Notes under the pieces: model-generated | What the model was told of the DNA's origin: nothing | Database searches by the model: none | What the model saw: the letters and a program-made list of their open reading frames with translations, nothing else | Program-made: the position numbers and the translations under genes | In this document: positions 52,963-61,925 of the stretch, piece after piece | How the letters are laid out: each line of letters opens with the position of its first letter | How positions within the stretch are numbered: position 1 is the stretch's first letter | Source: Bacillota bacterium | GTDB lineage: Bacteria > Bacillota > UBA994 > UBA5500 | NCBI GenBank assembly: GCA_029781045.1 | Contig: JAKOXL010000053.1 | Location: 1 to 64,000 of the forward strand | Reading direction: 5' to 3' | Length of the DNA: 64,000 nucleotides

Positions 52963-53934
52963 TTACTGCATCGTAATAGTTTTCTTAGGACACTTTTCCA
53001 CACAGAGTTTACAGCTTACACACTTATCCGGGTCTACCACGTGTTTTGCCTTCAGCTCTCCGCTAATCGCGCCCACCGGGCAAGCCTTCTTACATACGGT
53101 GCAGCCGACGCAGTCATCGCCAATAACGGCCTTAGGCCTGGTTCCCAGCTGCTCTACTATCACCTTGGTGGGACACTTGGACACACAAAGCCCACAGTTG
53201 CGGCACTTGCTGTAATCGATGCTGGCCAGGTTGTTATGGACATGAATCGCATCGAAGGGGCAAGCCTTCTCGCAAAGACCACAGCCGATACAACCGGCAC
53301 TACAGATGGCCCGTACATCTCTACCCTTTGCCTCCGACAGGCACCGCACCTGTACTAGAGCACTGGCAGGTCGCATACCTATGATATTCCTCGGACAAGC
53401 CAATACACACCGCTTACAGCCAGTGCATTTATCCTCATCAATCACCGGCAGTCCATTCTCATCCATGTGGATCGCATCGAAGGTGCAAGCGCGGAAACAG
53501 TCGCCATAGCCCAAACATCCATAGGTGCAGAGCTTATCACCACCACCCACTGCTTGCGCAGCTTTACAAGTAGGAATCCCATCATACTGAAAACGAGTGC
53601 CACATTCGGCTTTACCACCGCGGCAATAGACTGTCGCTACCTGTCGCTCCATGGTGTCAGCCGCTACTCCCATGATCTCAGCTACCTTTGCTGCCACACT
53701 CGCGCCGCCTACAGGACAAAGGTTAGTAGGAGCACCTTGCGCAATAGCAGCCGCATAACCGCTACAACCGGGATAGCCACAAGCACCACAATTGGCGCCA
53801 GGCAGTACACCCAGTAATTGATCCACCCGCGGGTCAGTCTCTACCGCAAACCTCTTGGCGGCGTAGGCTAGGAGGGCACCGAAGAGAGCGCCAATGCCAC
53901 CCAATATGCTAATAGCAGTAATAACTCGTATCAC
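52963..53934 (-). CDS. rnfB: Rnf complex subunit B
   Basis: 323 residues. N-terminal membrane helix (AISILGGIGALFGALLAYAA), the Fe-S domain CGACGYPGCSGYAAAI...LCPVGG, then a series of ferredoxin-type motifs: CLGYGDCFRAC, CTGCKRCVLACP, CIGCGLCEKACP, CRNCGLCVSKCP, CVGCTVCKKACP and CVSCKLCVEKCP. Thus about six C-terminal clusters, long for RnfB but of the clostridial type. It accepts electrons from reduced ferredoxin. GTG start with GGGAGGTG 5 bp ahead. Confidence 0.94.
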   Translation of the reverse strand: MIRVITAISILGGIGALFGALLAYAAKRFAVETDPRVDQLLGVLPGANCGACGYPGCSGYAAAIAQGAPTNLCPVGGASVAAKVAEIMGVAADTMERQVATVYCRGGKAECGTRFQYDGIPTCKAAQAVGGGDKLCTYGCLGYGDCFRACTFDAIHMDENGLPVIDEDKCTGCKRCVLACPRNIIGMRPASALVQVRCLSEAKGRDVRAICSAGCIGCGLCEKACPFDAIHVHNNLASIDYSKCRNCGLCVSKCPTKVIVEQLGTRPKAVIGDDCVGCTVCKKACPVGAISGELKAKHVVDPDKCVSCKLCVEKCPKKTITMQ

Positions 53935-53949
53935 TCTGTCACCTCCCGC

Positions 53950-54522
53950 CTAGAGCAAGCCTTGGAACCCAAGGAAAGCAATCGAAAGCAGGCTTGCCGT
54001 AATCAATGCTATAGGAAAACCTTCAAATGGTTTGGGAATGTCAGCTAAAGCTAAACGCTCCCGGATACCTGCAAAGATAACTATAGCCAAGGTGAATCCC
54101 AAAGCTGCCGCAAAGCCATGTACCATTGATTCCAGTAAGTTATACTTGCTATCGATGTTGAGAATAGTAACGCCTAATACGGCGCAGTTGGTAGTGATCA
54201 AGGGCAGATAGACGCCTAGCGCCTGATAGAGGGTTGGACTCGACTTCAAAATGACCATTTCCACGAACTGCACTAGGGCGGCGATAACTAAAATAAAGGC
54301 TACCGTCTGTAGATACACTAGGCCAAAACGCTCCAGCACATAGGTCTGAACCACCCAGGTAACAGCAGAAGCCACGGTCATAACAAATGTAACTGCCAGA
54401 CCCATGCCCGTAGCCGTTTCCACCTGCTTGGAGACTCCCAAAAAGGGGCAAATACCAATAGTTCTACTAAGAACGAAGTTGTTTATCAGAATTGCTCCTA
54501 TAAAGATAATTAGTAGATTCAT
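53950..54522 (-). CDS. rnfA: Rnf complex subunit A
   Basis: 190 residues, six membrane segments with [18 protein letters not shown] and [12 protein letters not shown], the two places where one Cys each from RnfA and RnfE hold a membrane-embedded [2Fe-2S] cluster. ATG 54522 with AAGGGGG 8 bp ahead. 13 bp after rnfE. Confidence 0.94.
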   Translation of the reverse strand: MNLLIIFIGAILINNFVLSRTIGICPFLGVSKQVETATGMGLAVTFVMTVASAVTWVVQTYVLERFGLVYLQTVAFILVIAALVQFVEMVILKSSPTLYQALGVYLPLITTNCAVLGVTILNIDSKYNLLESMVHGFAAALGFTLAIVIFAGIRERLALADIPKPFEGFPIALITASLLSIAFLGFQGLL

Positions 54523-54535
54523 ACCCACTGCCCCC

Positions 54536-55132
54536 TTACGCTGTGCGCCGCATGCGCAGATAGTTGAGCAGAGCAATCAGCAATCCAAGTGTCATGAGCC
54601 CACCAGGTGTTAAGATCATGATCAACATCGGTTGAAATCCTTCCCCGAACAGCTTAATGCCGAAAAGGCTGCCCGCACCAAGGATCTCTCTGATGCCGCC
54701 CAAAAGAGTTAGGGCGCCGGTGAAGCCCAAACCCATGCCTAAACCATCGGCAATGGAATCCAAAATGCCGTTCTGGGAGGCAAAGGCCTCTGCTCTCTGC
54801 AGAATAATACAGTTAACAACGATTAAGGGAATAAATAGCCCTAGTACTTGATGTAGATCTGGAACGAAGGCCTCCATTACCATGTCCACAATGGTAACAA
54901 AAGTGGCGATTACGACCACATATATGGGAATACGAATCTTATTGGGAACAACGTTACGGATGATGGAGATCAGCAGGTTAGATGCGGTTAGAACGGCTGC
55001 CGTAGCTAAACCCATACCTAGACCATTGACGGCGGCTGTAGTTACGGCCAGAGTGGGGCACATGCCCAGCAAAAGGCCGAAGGTCGGGTTTTCCTTAATC
55101 AATCCCTTGCTGAATTCCTTAATGAAGTTCAC
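54536..55132 (-). CDS. rnfE: Rnf complex subunit E
   Basis: 198 residues, six membrane segments: [24 protein letters not shown] and [16 protein letters not shown] hold the conserved Cys residues. Start is GTG 55132, spaced 8 bp from AAGGAGG; earlier GTG codons overlap that site. It follows rnfD directly, where rnfG is normally found in between; no rnfG is present. Confidence 0.93.
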   Translation of the reverse strand: MNFIKEFSKGLIKENPTFGLLLGMCPTLAVTTAAVNGLGMGLATAAVLTASNLLISIIRNVVPNKIRIPIYVVVIATFVTIVDMVMEAFVPDLHQVLGLFIPLIVVNCIILQRAEAFASQNGILDSIADGLGMGLGFTGALTLLGGIREILGAGSLFGIKLFGEGFQPMLIMILTPGGLMTLGLLIALLNYLRMRRTA

Positions 55133-55162
55133 CACTGGCACCTCCTTGACTTAGCAGTTGCT

Positions 55163-56071
55163 TCATTTTCTGGCTGCCCCAAACCTAACCGGTCGTACAT
55201 AACGATCAATAAGTGGTGTAAATGCATTCATGATCAAAATGGCATAGGTAACACCTTCCGGATAGCCACCCCAGAGGCGGATAATGGCGGTTATCAGGCC
55301 ACAGCCTACACCCATAATCAACCGCCCCCAGCTTGTCATGGGAGAAGTAACCGGATCGGTGGCCATAAAGAAAGCTCCTAATAACAGACTACCGGCTAGA
55401 ACATGAAATAGAGGGTCACCACCGAAAACAGCAGAGAAGACTGCTACGGTGCCGACAAAGCCGACAGGAATACGCCAGTCAATTATTCCGCGCCAAATGA
55501 GATATAACCCACCAACAAGGAGAGCCAAGGCCGACGTTTCGCCCAAACTACCAGGCACAGCGCCTAAGAACAAGGTGCTGTAGGCCGGCCTAGCACCTCC
55601 CCCTAAAGGTGTGGCAGAAGTTAGAAAGGTGAAGGGTGCCACCCAAGTGGTCATCTGAGCCGGCCAAGATGCCAGTAACACAGCTCGTCCCACCAGTGCT
55701 GGGTTGAAAGGGTTATTGCCTAGGCCACCAAATACTTGTTTACCAATGGCAATCGCAATAGCAGCTCCAATAGCCACTATCCACAAAGGTAAGCCGGCCG
55801 GCACACCAAAAGCTACGAGCAAGCCTGTCACTGCCGCACTATAATCCCGTATCGTCACGGGCCTACCACTTAGTTTTTGCAGCAGTGCCTCAGTGGCGAC
55901 GGCTGCTACTACCGCCACCAGCATGAGCCCTAATGCTCGCAGGCCAAAAAAGAAGACGGCCAGCGTGGCTGCCGGCACCAACGCCATTAGAACTTCGAGC
56001 ATGATTCTACTAGTATTCTCACGGGCGTGCTGGTGAGGAGATGAAGACATCCTTAATTTGCTCTGTTCCAT
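55163..56071 (-). CDS. rnfD: Rnf complex subunit D
   Basis: 302 residues with eight to nine membrane segments. The flavin attachment motif is TSATPLGGG (after FTFL), where FMN is bound to the Thr in other Rnf/Nqr complexes; GLGNNPFNPALVGRAVLL is a second family mark. Covalent flavinylation needs the ApbE transferase, not encoded here. ATG 56071 with GGGGGGAG ahead. Confidence 0.93.
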   Translation of the reverse strand: MEQSKLRMSSSPHQHARENTSRIMLEVLMALVPAATLAVFFFGLRALGLMLVAVVAAVATEALLQKLSGRPVTIRDYSAAVTGLLVAFGVPAGLPLWIVAIGAAIAIAIGKQVFGGLGNNPFNPALVGRAVLLASWPAQMTTWVAPFTFLTSATPLGGGARPAYSTLFLGAVPGSLGETSALALLVGGLYLIWRGIIDWRIPVGFVGTVAVFSAVFGGDPLFHVLAGSLLLGAFFMATDPVTSPMTSWGRLIMGVGCGLITAIIRLWGGYPEGVTYAILIMNAFTPLIDRYVRPVRFGAARK

Positions 56072-56082
56072 TTCTCTCCCCC

Positions 56083-57402
56083 CTATTTTCTCCGCTTGGC
56101 TAATATGGCGCTCTTGGCCAAACGGATATTTTGCACCAATGGCCTCCTTGCAGGACATATATACGAGCAACAGCCACATTCTCTACAATCGGTGGCATTA
56201 TAGGCCTCCGCCTGCTCCAGCATTCCGCGTTCAACAAACTGGGCTATGAAAACTGGCTGCAAACGCATGGGGCAGACATCGACACAACGACCACAGCGAA
56301 TGCAAGGGCTTATCTCTAACGGTTCTGCTTCCTCGGGCGAAAGAGCCAAGAGGCCACAGGTTGTCTTGATTACAGGAACGTCTAGGTTAGCCAGAGTAAC
56401 ACCCATCATGGGCCCACCCTTAATTACTTTTCCTGGCTGGCCCTTCAAACCACACTGTTCCAGCAAAGCGCCAACCGGCGTCCCCAGACGCACTCTTAGG
56501 TTCTGAGGCCGCTCAACCATGGAGCCCGATACGGTCACAACTCTCTCTACCAATGGCTTCCCAGTAGTTACGGCGTTAGCTACCGCCACTGCCGTCGCCA
56601 CATTATTCACAATAACCCCCAGTTCGGCCGGTAGTCTCCCCACAGGCAACTCTTTCCCCGTAATGGCTCGTATCAGCATAAATTCCGAGCCTTGAGGATA
56701 TTTGACTTGTAACGGGATAACCTCAATATCAGGGAAGGCCTCCCTTGCTTGCTTGAGAGCTGCTATGGCTTCTGACTTGTCTTCCTCTACACCGATGCAG
56801 CCCTTATCTGCACCAAGTGCCTTCATCAAGAGTCTTAGTCCTAAGACTACCTGCTCTGACTCTTCCATCATTAGACGGTAATCGGCGGTTAGATAGGGCT
56901 CACATTCTGCTCCGTTAAGAACTACCATCTCTACCTTAGTGCCTGCGGGCGGGACCATTTTGTAATGGGTGGGGAATCCCGCTCCGCCCATGCCAACAAT
57001 ACCCGCCTCCCTCACTATTCTTACGATTTCATCGGCGGGGACATTCTCAATACTCGTGCCCGTGCTTGCGGGTACTGCTTCCTCATCCAGGCCATCGTTA
57101 CTAACAACAATTGCCATCGTGTCCTGGCCCGAGCAATGAGGGCGCTTTTCAATAGCGACTACCTGCCCCGAAACCGATGAATGAATCGGTGCGGAAATGG
57201 GAGCATCGGAATCCGCTATCTTTTGGCCCTTTAAAACCCTTTCCCCCACTTTCACCAGCGGCTGGCACGGCGCTCCAATATGCTGGCTCAAGGGAAAAAC
57301 CAGTTCTTTGGGGACTACCGCATCCACTATCGGGAGATTGAGAGTTCGCTCCTTGTTATAGCGTGGATGGATTCCCCCACCAAAGGTTTTTGCTTTAGTC
57401 AC
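56083..57402 (-). CDS. rnfC: Rnf complex subunit C
   Basis: 439 residues: N-terminal barrel (PLSQHIGAPCQPLVKVGERVLKGQKIAD), NuoF-like NADH/FMN domain with VGMGGAGFPTHYK, a SLBB-like part and two [4Fe-4S] motifs CIRCGRCVDVCP and CRECGCCSYICP. It is the NADH side of the ferredoxin:NAD+ oxidoreductase. First gene of the rnfCDEAB operon; 12 bp before rnfD. Confidence 0.94.
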   Translation of the reverse strand: MTKAKTFGGGIHPRYNKERTLNLPIVDAVVPKELVFPLSQHIGAPCQPLVKVGERVLKGQKIADSDAPISAPIHSSVSGQVVAIEKRPHCSGQDTMAIVVSNDGLDEEAVPASTGTSIENVPADEIVRIVREAGIVGMGGAGFPTHYKMVPPAGTKVEMVVLNGAECEPYLTADYRLMMEESEQVVLGLRLLMKALGADKGCIGVEEDKSEAIAALKQAREAFPDIEVIPLQVKYPQGSEFMLIRAITGKELPVGRLPAELGVIVNNVATAVAVANAVTTGKPLVERVVTVSGSMVERPQNLRVRLGTPVGALLEQCGLKGQPGKVIKGGPMMGVTLANLDVPVIKTTCGLLALSPEEAEPLEISPCIRCGRCVDVCPMRLQPVFIAQFVERGMLEQAEAYNATDCRECGCCSYICPARRPLVQNIRLAKSAILAKRRK

Positions 57403-57424
57403 TTACTTCACCTCTCATGTCGCT

Positions 57425-57442
57425 TTGTGACCAACGTAACAA
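57425..57442 (-). promoter_or_regulatory. Rex-like operator in the rnfC leader
   Basis: TTGTGA-N6-TAACAA, arms matching a TTGTGA/TCACAA palindrome at 11 of 12 positions, located about 25 bp before rnfC. Candidate site for the NADH/NAD+ sensing repressor Rex. Confidence 0.4.
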
Positions 57443-57554
57443 ACTTAAGCGCATACCAAAAGGCGAGCATTTGCCCGCCTTCTGTCTGTCAAGAACTGCT
57501 TTGAGATGATGGGATTGTAGTTAACTGAGCAGATACCTATTTGTCTACCATGCT

Positions 57555-57583
57555 ATTGTAACTTTTTTTCTCAAAGGTCACAA
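57555..57583 (-). promoter_or_regulatory. Candidate promoter of rnfCDEAB
   Basis: On the minus strand TTGTGA (57583-57578), 17-bp spacer, TACAAT (57560-57555). The untranslated leader would be about 145 bases and includes the palindrome at 57425 and a small hairpin at 57460-57482. Confidence 0.55.
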
Positions 57584-57622
57584 GTACTAACGGTCACTTA
57601 AGGACTGAATTCTTGCGCCTAA

Positions 57623-57640
57623 TTGTGACATTTTGCAAAA
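57623..57640. promoter_or_regulatory. Second Rex-like palindrome
   Basis: TTGTGACATTTTGCAAAA fits TTGTGAAATATTTCACAA at 14 of 18 positions. It is 40 bp upstream of the rnf -35 and overlaps the T run of the hydA terminator, so function there is uncertain. Confidence 0.35.
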
Positions 57641-57670
57641 AACAGAAGGAGCTGTCGCAAGACAGCTCCT
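57637..57670 (-). terminator. Terminator of the hydrogenase operon
   Basis: A perfect 10-bp stem with tetraloop (57647-57656 with 57661-57670), followed on the minus strand by TCTGTTTTTTG. It lies about 260 bp after the hydA stop. Confidence 0.88.
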
Positions 57671-57928
57671 GCATTCTTTTGTTGGAATGAGCTCACCTCT
57701 AGGCAGCGACGGGCCCCTCAGATTAAGTTATTGTAGTCTCAAAGTGAATCCAAATTGGGGCCTTTTGCGCCCTTTGTGCTACCAGCTCCCCAGCCAATCA
57801 GGCCCAACGCGCCGTGCGTGGACCGCGCCCTGTAGCAAGGGCTGTTCTGGGATCCTAGCGGCAACAGCCGAGGATGCCATTGGTAAGGCCTGCAACTGCG
57901 ATGGCAGCCTCATTCCACTCGCTGTCGT
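57671..57928. other. 258-bp stretch between hydA and its terminator
   Basis: No gene is called here. On the minus strand the hydA frame continues open for 49 codons after its TAA (to a TAG at 57781-57779), without a start signal or recognisable motif. A plus-strand frame also spans it but lacks a ribosome-binding site. It could be a 3' untranslated region or a decayed gene end. Confidence 0.4.
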
Positions 57929-59689
57929 TTAGTGTTGTCTAATGGTGCGTAGATACTTACCGCGAACTGTGTAATTGGTATGCAGCAGGTGATGGGCCCG
58001 CTCGCCACCAATTTCGCCCAAATAGGTGTCATAAAGCTCCTTTACGGCAGGGTTTTCATGGGACTTGCGCAGTGGCAGGTCTCGGTCTGCTCGGTAGACC
58101 CCTTTTATACGTTGCTCTCGTAAGGCGTTGAACTCGTTTACATCAGCTGGCCGCGGTTGGCCACCACCGCTAATACAACCTCCAGGGCAAGCCATAATTT
58201 CAATGAAATGATAATCGGCCTTTCCCGTTCGGATTTTGTCAAGAAGTTGACGAGCGTTGGCAAGGCCGTGGGCCACTGCCACCCTCAAGGTGATGTCTGT
58301 CCCGGGCAACTTTACCTCCGCTTCTTTCACGCCGCTGAGACCACGCACTGCTTCCAGCTCTACATTGGTCAAGGCCTCCCCACTCACCCACTCATAGGCC
58401 GTGCGGAGAGCCGCCTCCATTACGCCACCGGTGGCACCAAAGATGACGCCTGCTCCTGTCGACAGCCCTAAAGGACTGTCAAAATCAGAATCGGGCAGTT
58501 GGGGTAGATCAATACCAGCTACTTTGATCATACGAGCCAGCTCCCGCGTGGTGAGCACAATGTCCACATCAGGTAGGCCACTTTCCCCTACCATTTCAGG
58601 ACGAGCCCGTTCGAATTTCTTGGCAGTACAGGGCATCACCGACACCAAGAAGATGTCTTCCGGACTTACTCCTATTTTCTCCGCATAGTAGGTCTTGGCT
58701 AAAGCACCCAACATCTGTTGCGGCGACTTACAGGTGGATAAATGCTCAATCAGGTCAGGGTAATAATGCTCGATAAACTTGATCCATCCGGGGCTGCAGG
58801 AAGTTATCATGGGAAGAGTGCCCCCGTTGTTAAGCCGCTCCAGCAGTTCGTTGGCTTCCTCCCAGATGGTCAGGTCGGCAGCGAAGTCGGTATCAAAAAC
58901 CGCTTGGAAGCCTAGCCGACGCAGAGCTGATACCATCTTCCCGGTGACTATCGTGCCAGGTGGGTAACCAAACTCTTCACCTATGGCCACCCGCACGGCC
59001 GGCGCGGTCTGAACAATAACGTGTTTTGATTTGTCATTCAGGGCTGCAAAGACTTCTTCCGTGTTATCTACTTCCGCGAGAGCCCCTGTCGGACAAACCA
59101 TCACACATTGGCCGCACAAGACACACGCCACGTCGTGCAAGAGGCAACCGCCTTCAGGGGCCACAATAGTATCGAAACCCCGCTCCACGGCACCTAAAAC
59201 GCCGACTCCTTGGACTTGTTTGCAGACGGCCACACAGCGTCTACACAATACACATTTGTTGGGGTCTCGCATAATCGATAACGTGCTGTGGTCCAATGGA
59301 TATGCACTCTTTTCACCCTCAAAACGCTGTCTACGAATTCCCATTTCTTCAGCTAGAGACTGTAACTCACATTGCCCGTTGCGGACGCAGATGAGACAGT
59401 CCTGCGGGTGGTCTGATAGAAGTAATTCTAAGTTGGTACGGCGCGCTTCCCTTACAGCCGGCGTATTGGTATAAACCTCCATGCCGTCGCTGGCCTGCAA
59501 GGTACAGGCTGCCAACAGGCCCCGCATTCCCTTAACCTCTACAAGGCAGAGGCGACAGGCACCTATTTCGTTATATTTCTCCATATAACATAGGGTTGGA
59601 ATACGAATACCGGCCGCTTTTGCTGCCGCTAGAACATCAGTGCCTTCGGGAACAGCAACAGTTACACCATCAATGGTTAACTTGATCAT
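57929..59689 (-). CDS. hydA: [FeFe] hydrogenase catalytic subunit, NAD(P)-linked
   Basis: 586 residues. N-terminal [2Fe-2S] domain (Cys 34, 45, 48, 62), His-ligated cluster region HPQDCLICVRNGQCEL (94-109), two [4Fe-4S] motifs CVLCRRCVAVC (146-156) and CVLCGQCVMVC (189-199), then the H-cluster domain with TSCSPGW (296-302), MPCTAKKFE (352-360) and EIMACPGGCISGGGQP (497-512). The first H-cluster motif has Ser in place of the second Cys of the usual TSCCP. With NuoF- and NuoE-like partners it forms an NAD(P)-dependent, possibly electron-bifurcating enzyme making or using H2. Last gene of the operon. Confidence 0.93.
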   Translation of the reverse strand: MIKLTIDGVTVAVPEGTDVLAAAKAAGIRIPTLCYMEKYNEIGACRLCLVEVKGMRGLLAACTLQASDGMEVYTNTPAVREARRTNLELLLSDHPQDCLICVRNGQCELQSLAEEMGIRRQRFEGEKSAYPLDHSTLSIMRDPNKCVLCRRCVAVCKQVQGVGVLGAVERGFDTIVAPEGGCLLHDVACVLCGQCVMVCPTGALAEVDNTEEVFAALNDKSKHVIVQTAPAVRVAIGEEFGYPPGTIVTGKMVSALRRLGFQAVFDTDFAADLTIWEEANELLERLNNGGTLPMITSCSPGWIKFIEHYYPDLIEHLSTCKSPQQMLGALAKTYYAEKIGVSPEDIFLVSVMPCTAKKFERARPEMVGESGLPDVDIVLTTRELARMIKVAGIDLPQLPDSDFDSPLGLSTGAGVIFGATGGVMEAALRTAYEWVSGEALTNVELEAVRGLSGVKEAEVKLPGTDITLRVAVAHGLANARQLLDKIRTGKADYHFIEIMACPGGCISGGGQPRPADVNEFNALREQRIKGVYRADRDLPLRKSHENPAVKELYDTYLGEIGGERAHHLLHTNYTVRGKYLRTIRQH

Positions 59690-59717
59690 CCTTCCGTCTC
59701 ACTCTCCTTAACATGCC

Positions 59718-61511
59718 CTAGTGCTTAGCGATGGCATCAAACGGGCATTTTTCTCGACACAGACCGCATTTGATGCACTTCTCGCTATTGATTTCATAAG
59801 GCGATCTTGGCTGGCCGGAAACCGCTTCCACTGGACAAACACGGGCGCAAACTCCACAGCCGCGGCAGCGATCAGGCTGGATAGCATAGACAATGAGTGC
59901 TTGGCACGCGCCAGCAGGACATCTTTTTTCCCTAATATGAGCTTCATATTCAGATCGGAAATAACGTAACGTGCTCAGAACCGGGTTGGGTGCCGACTGC
60001 CCCAGACCGCAGAGTGAGGACTTCTTGATGTTTTCGGCTAACGCCTCTAGAGCTTCAATGTCGCCCTCTTTACCTTCACCACGAGTTATACGGTTGAGGA
60101 TCTCTAACATACGCTTAGTTCCAATGCGACAGGGAGTGCACTTGCCGCAGGACTCATCCTGAGTAAAATCCAGAAAGAAACGGGCAATATCTACCATGCA
60201 AGTATCCTCGTCCATGATGATTAACCCGCCAGATCCCATCATACTACCTAAGCTAACCAAACTATCGTACTCCATAGGCACGTCTAAATGGTCCGCAGTT
60301 AGGCAGCCACCAGAAGGGCCTCCTGTCTGCGCTGCTTTGAACTGCTTGCCACCCGGGATTCCACCGCAGACATCATAGATGATCTCCCGCAAAGTCATGC
60401 CCATGGGCACTTCCACTAAGCCAGTATTGTTGATCTTGCCGGCTACGGCAAAAACTTTGGTCCCTTTGCTCTTTTCCGTTCCAATCTGCCTGAACCACTC
60501 GGACCCTTGCAGAATGATGGGGGGGATGTTGGCCAACGTCTCCACATTGTTTATGAGGGTCGGCTTACCCCAGAGGCCCGAATTGCTAGGATAGGGTGGC
60601 TTCGGTCTCGGCTCACCCCGGTTACCTTCAATCGAAGCTATGAGAGCTGTTTCCTCGCCACAGACGAAGGCACCTGCACCAACTCGAATCTCCAGATCAA
60701 AGTCGAATCCGGTACCAAAAATATCTTTACCCAGCAAATTATACTGGCGAGCTTGCTCAATGGCCCGTTGCATGTTAGCCACAGCCAGCGGATATTCGGC
60801 CCGGACGTAAATGTAGCCTTGGGATGACCCGATGGCGTAACCTGCTATAGCCATGGCTTCAATAATTGAGTGGGGATCTCCTTCCAAGATACTTCTGTCC
60901 ATGAAAGCACCCGGGTCGCCCTCATCCGCATTGCAGACAACATACTTCTCATCCCCAGGGGCCTGGGCAGTAAGACGCCATTTTAATCCGGTGCTAAAAC
61001 CTGCTCCTCCTCGACCCCGCAAGCCCGATCGTGAGATCTCGTCAATGACTTGCTCTGGACTCATCTCCGTCAAAACCTTACCCAAAGCCGCATAACCGTC
61101 GCGGGCGATATACTCTTCAATAACACTAGGGTCAATGACTCCCGTATTGCGTAGAGCAACCCGTGTTTGGCCGGCAAAGAAGCTGATTTTGGTGTATTCG
61201 GGTATCGTTTTCTCCGTTAAAGGATCCTTATATAGCAGGCGGGATACAATCCTACCTTTTACTAAGTGCTCTTCCACGATGGTGTGAACGTCTTCTGGTT
61301 TCACCTTCTGATAGAAGGTGCCATCGGGATAGACGACTAAGACAGGGCCCAGCTCACAGGTACCGATACAGCCGGTTTCTATTACCTTAACTTCTTCATC
61401 AATGCCTGCCTTGTTAATCTCGTGAATTAGGGCTTGTTGCACGGCTTTACATCCCGAGGAAATACACCCGGCGCCGCCGCACACGAGAACTTGAGCCCGG
61501 TAAAAAGCCAT
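59718..61511 (-). CDS. hydB: NuoF-like NAD(P)H/FMN subunit of the hydrogenase (HydB/HndC)
   Basis: 597 residues: N-terminal thioredoxin-like [2Fe-2S] domain (CGGAGCISSGC and ETGCIGTCELGP), the NADH/FMN core with GLRGRGGAGFSTGLKW and ICNADEGDPGAFMDRSILEG-like residues, SLBB part, the CGKCTPCRIGTKRM [4Fe-4S] site, and a C-terminal two-cluster ferredoxin (CRGCGVCARVCP, CIKCGLCREKCP). In bifurcating enzymes this subunit holds the flavin that splits electrons between NAD+ and ferredoxin. 28 bp before hydA. Confidence 0.94.
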   Translation of the reverse strand: MAFYRAQVLVCGGAGCISSGCKAVQQALIHEINKAGIDEEVKVIETGCIGTCELGPVLVVYPDGTFYQKVKPEDVHTIVEEHLVKGRIVSRLLYKDPLTEKTIPEYTKISFFAGQTRVALRNTGVIDPSVIEEYIARDGYAALGKVLTEMSPEQVIDEISRSGLRGRGGAGFSTGLKWRLTAQAPGDEKYVVCNADEGDPGAFMDRSILEGDPHSIIEAMAIAGYAIGSSQGYIYVRAEYPLAVANMQRAIEQARQYNLLGKDIFGTGFDFDLEIRVGAGAFVCGEETALIASIEGNRGEPRPKPPYPSNSGLWGKPTLINNVETLANIPPIILQGSEWFRQIGTEKSKGTKVFAVAGKINNTGLVEVPMGMTLREIIYDVCGGIPGGKQFKAAQTGGPSGGCLTADHLDVPMEYDSLVSLGSMMGSGGLIIMDEDTCMVDIARFFLDFTQDESCGKCTPCRIGTKRMLEILNRITRGEGKEGDIEALEALAENIKKSSLCGLGQSAPNPVLSTLRYFRSEYEAHIREKRCPAGACQALIVYAIQPDRCRGCGVCARVCPVEAVSGQPRSPYEINSEKCIKCGLCREKCPFDAIAKH

Positions 61512-61562
61512 ACGTCCAATACCTCCTTGTTTTCCTCCCAGTAATAGCGCCCATGCGCCTCG

Positions 61563-61922
61563 TTACCTCTCAATCACCCACTGCTCAATCACGCGCCCAT
61601 TTACCACATGCTCATCAATTATCCTGCGAGCCCGTTCACCATCCACTTTGGCGTAGGTTACTCGTGGCTGGCCCGGCAGAATAACATCTACCAGCGGCTC
61701 CTTATCGCAGAATCCGGCGCAACCGGTCTGGGTAACCACCACATCGTAGAGATGCAACCGTTCCAGTTCCTGCATTACGGCTGCCAACGTTTCCCGAGCT
61801 CCAGCCGCAATACCACAGGTGCCCATTCCGATTACAATGCGGACAGAATCTCCGCCCTCCCTCAGGTGCATCATTTGACGTGCTGAATCCCTCAGCTTCT
61901 TGAGATCTTCCAATGATTTCAC
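61563..61922 (-). CDS. HndB-like [2Fe-2S] thioredoxin-fold protein
   Basis: 119 residues. Similar to HndB of the NADP-reducing hydrogenase: IVIGMGTCGIAAGARETLAAVMQEL and VTQTGCAGFCDKEPLVDVILPG give the four Cys that hold a [2Fe-2S] cluster. It is a relay or accessory subunit. GTG start with GGAGGTG 6 bp ahead; its start nearly touches the HATPase stop. Confidence 0.88.
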   Translation of the reverse strand: MKSLEDLKKLRDSARQMMHLREGGDSVRIVIGMGTCGIAAGARETLAAVMQELERLHLYDVVVTQTGCAGFCDKEPLVDVILPGQPRVTYAKVDGERARRIIDEHVVNGRVIEQWVIER

Positions 61923-61925
61923 CCA

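Noticed and set aside
57633-57932. Plus-strand open frame of 99 codons between rnfC and hydA
   Set aside because: No ribosome-binding site, no recognisable motif, overlaps the hydrogenase operon terminator and the hydA end; unlike neighbouring real genes.
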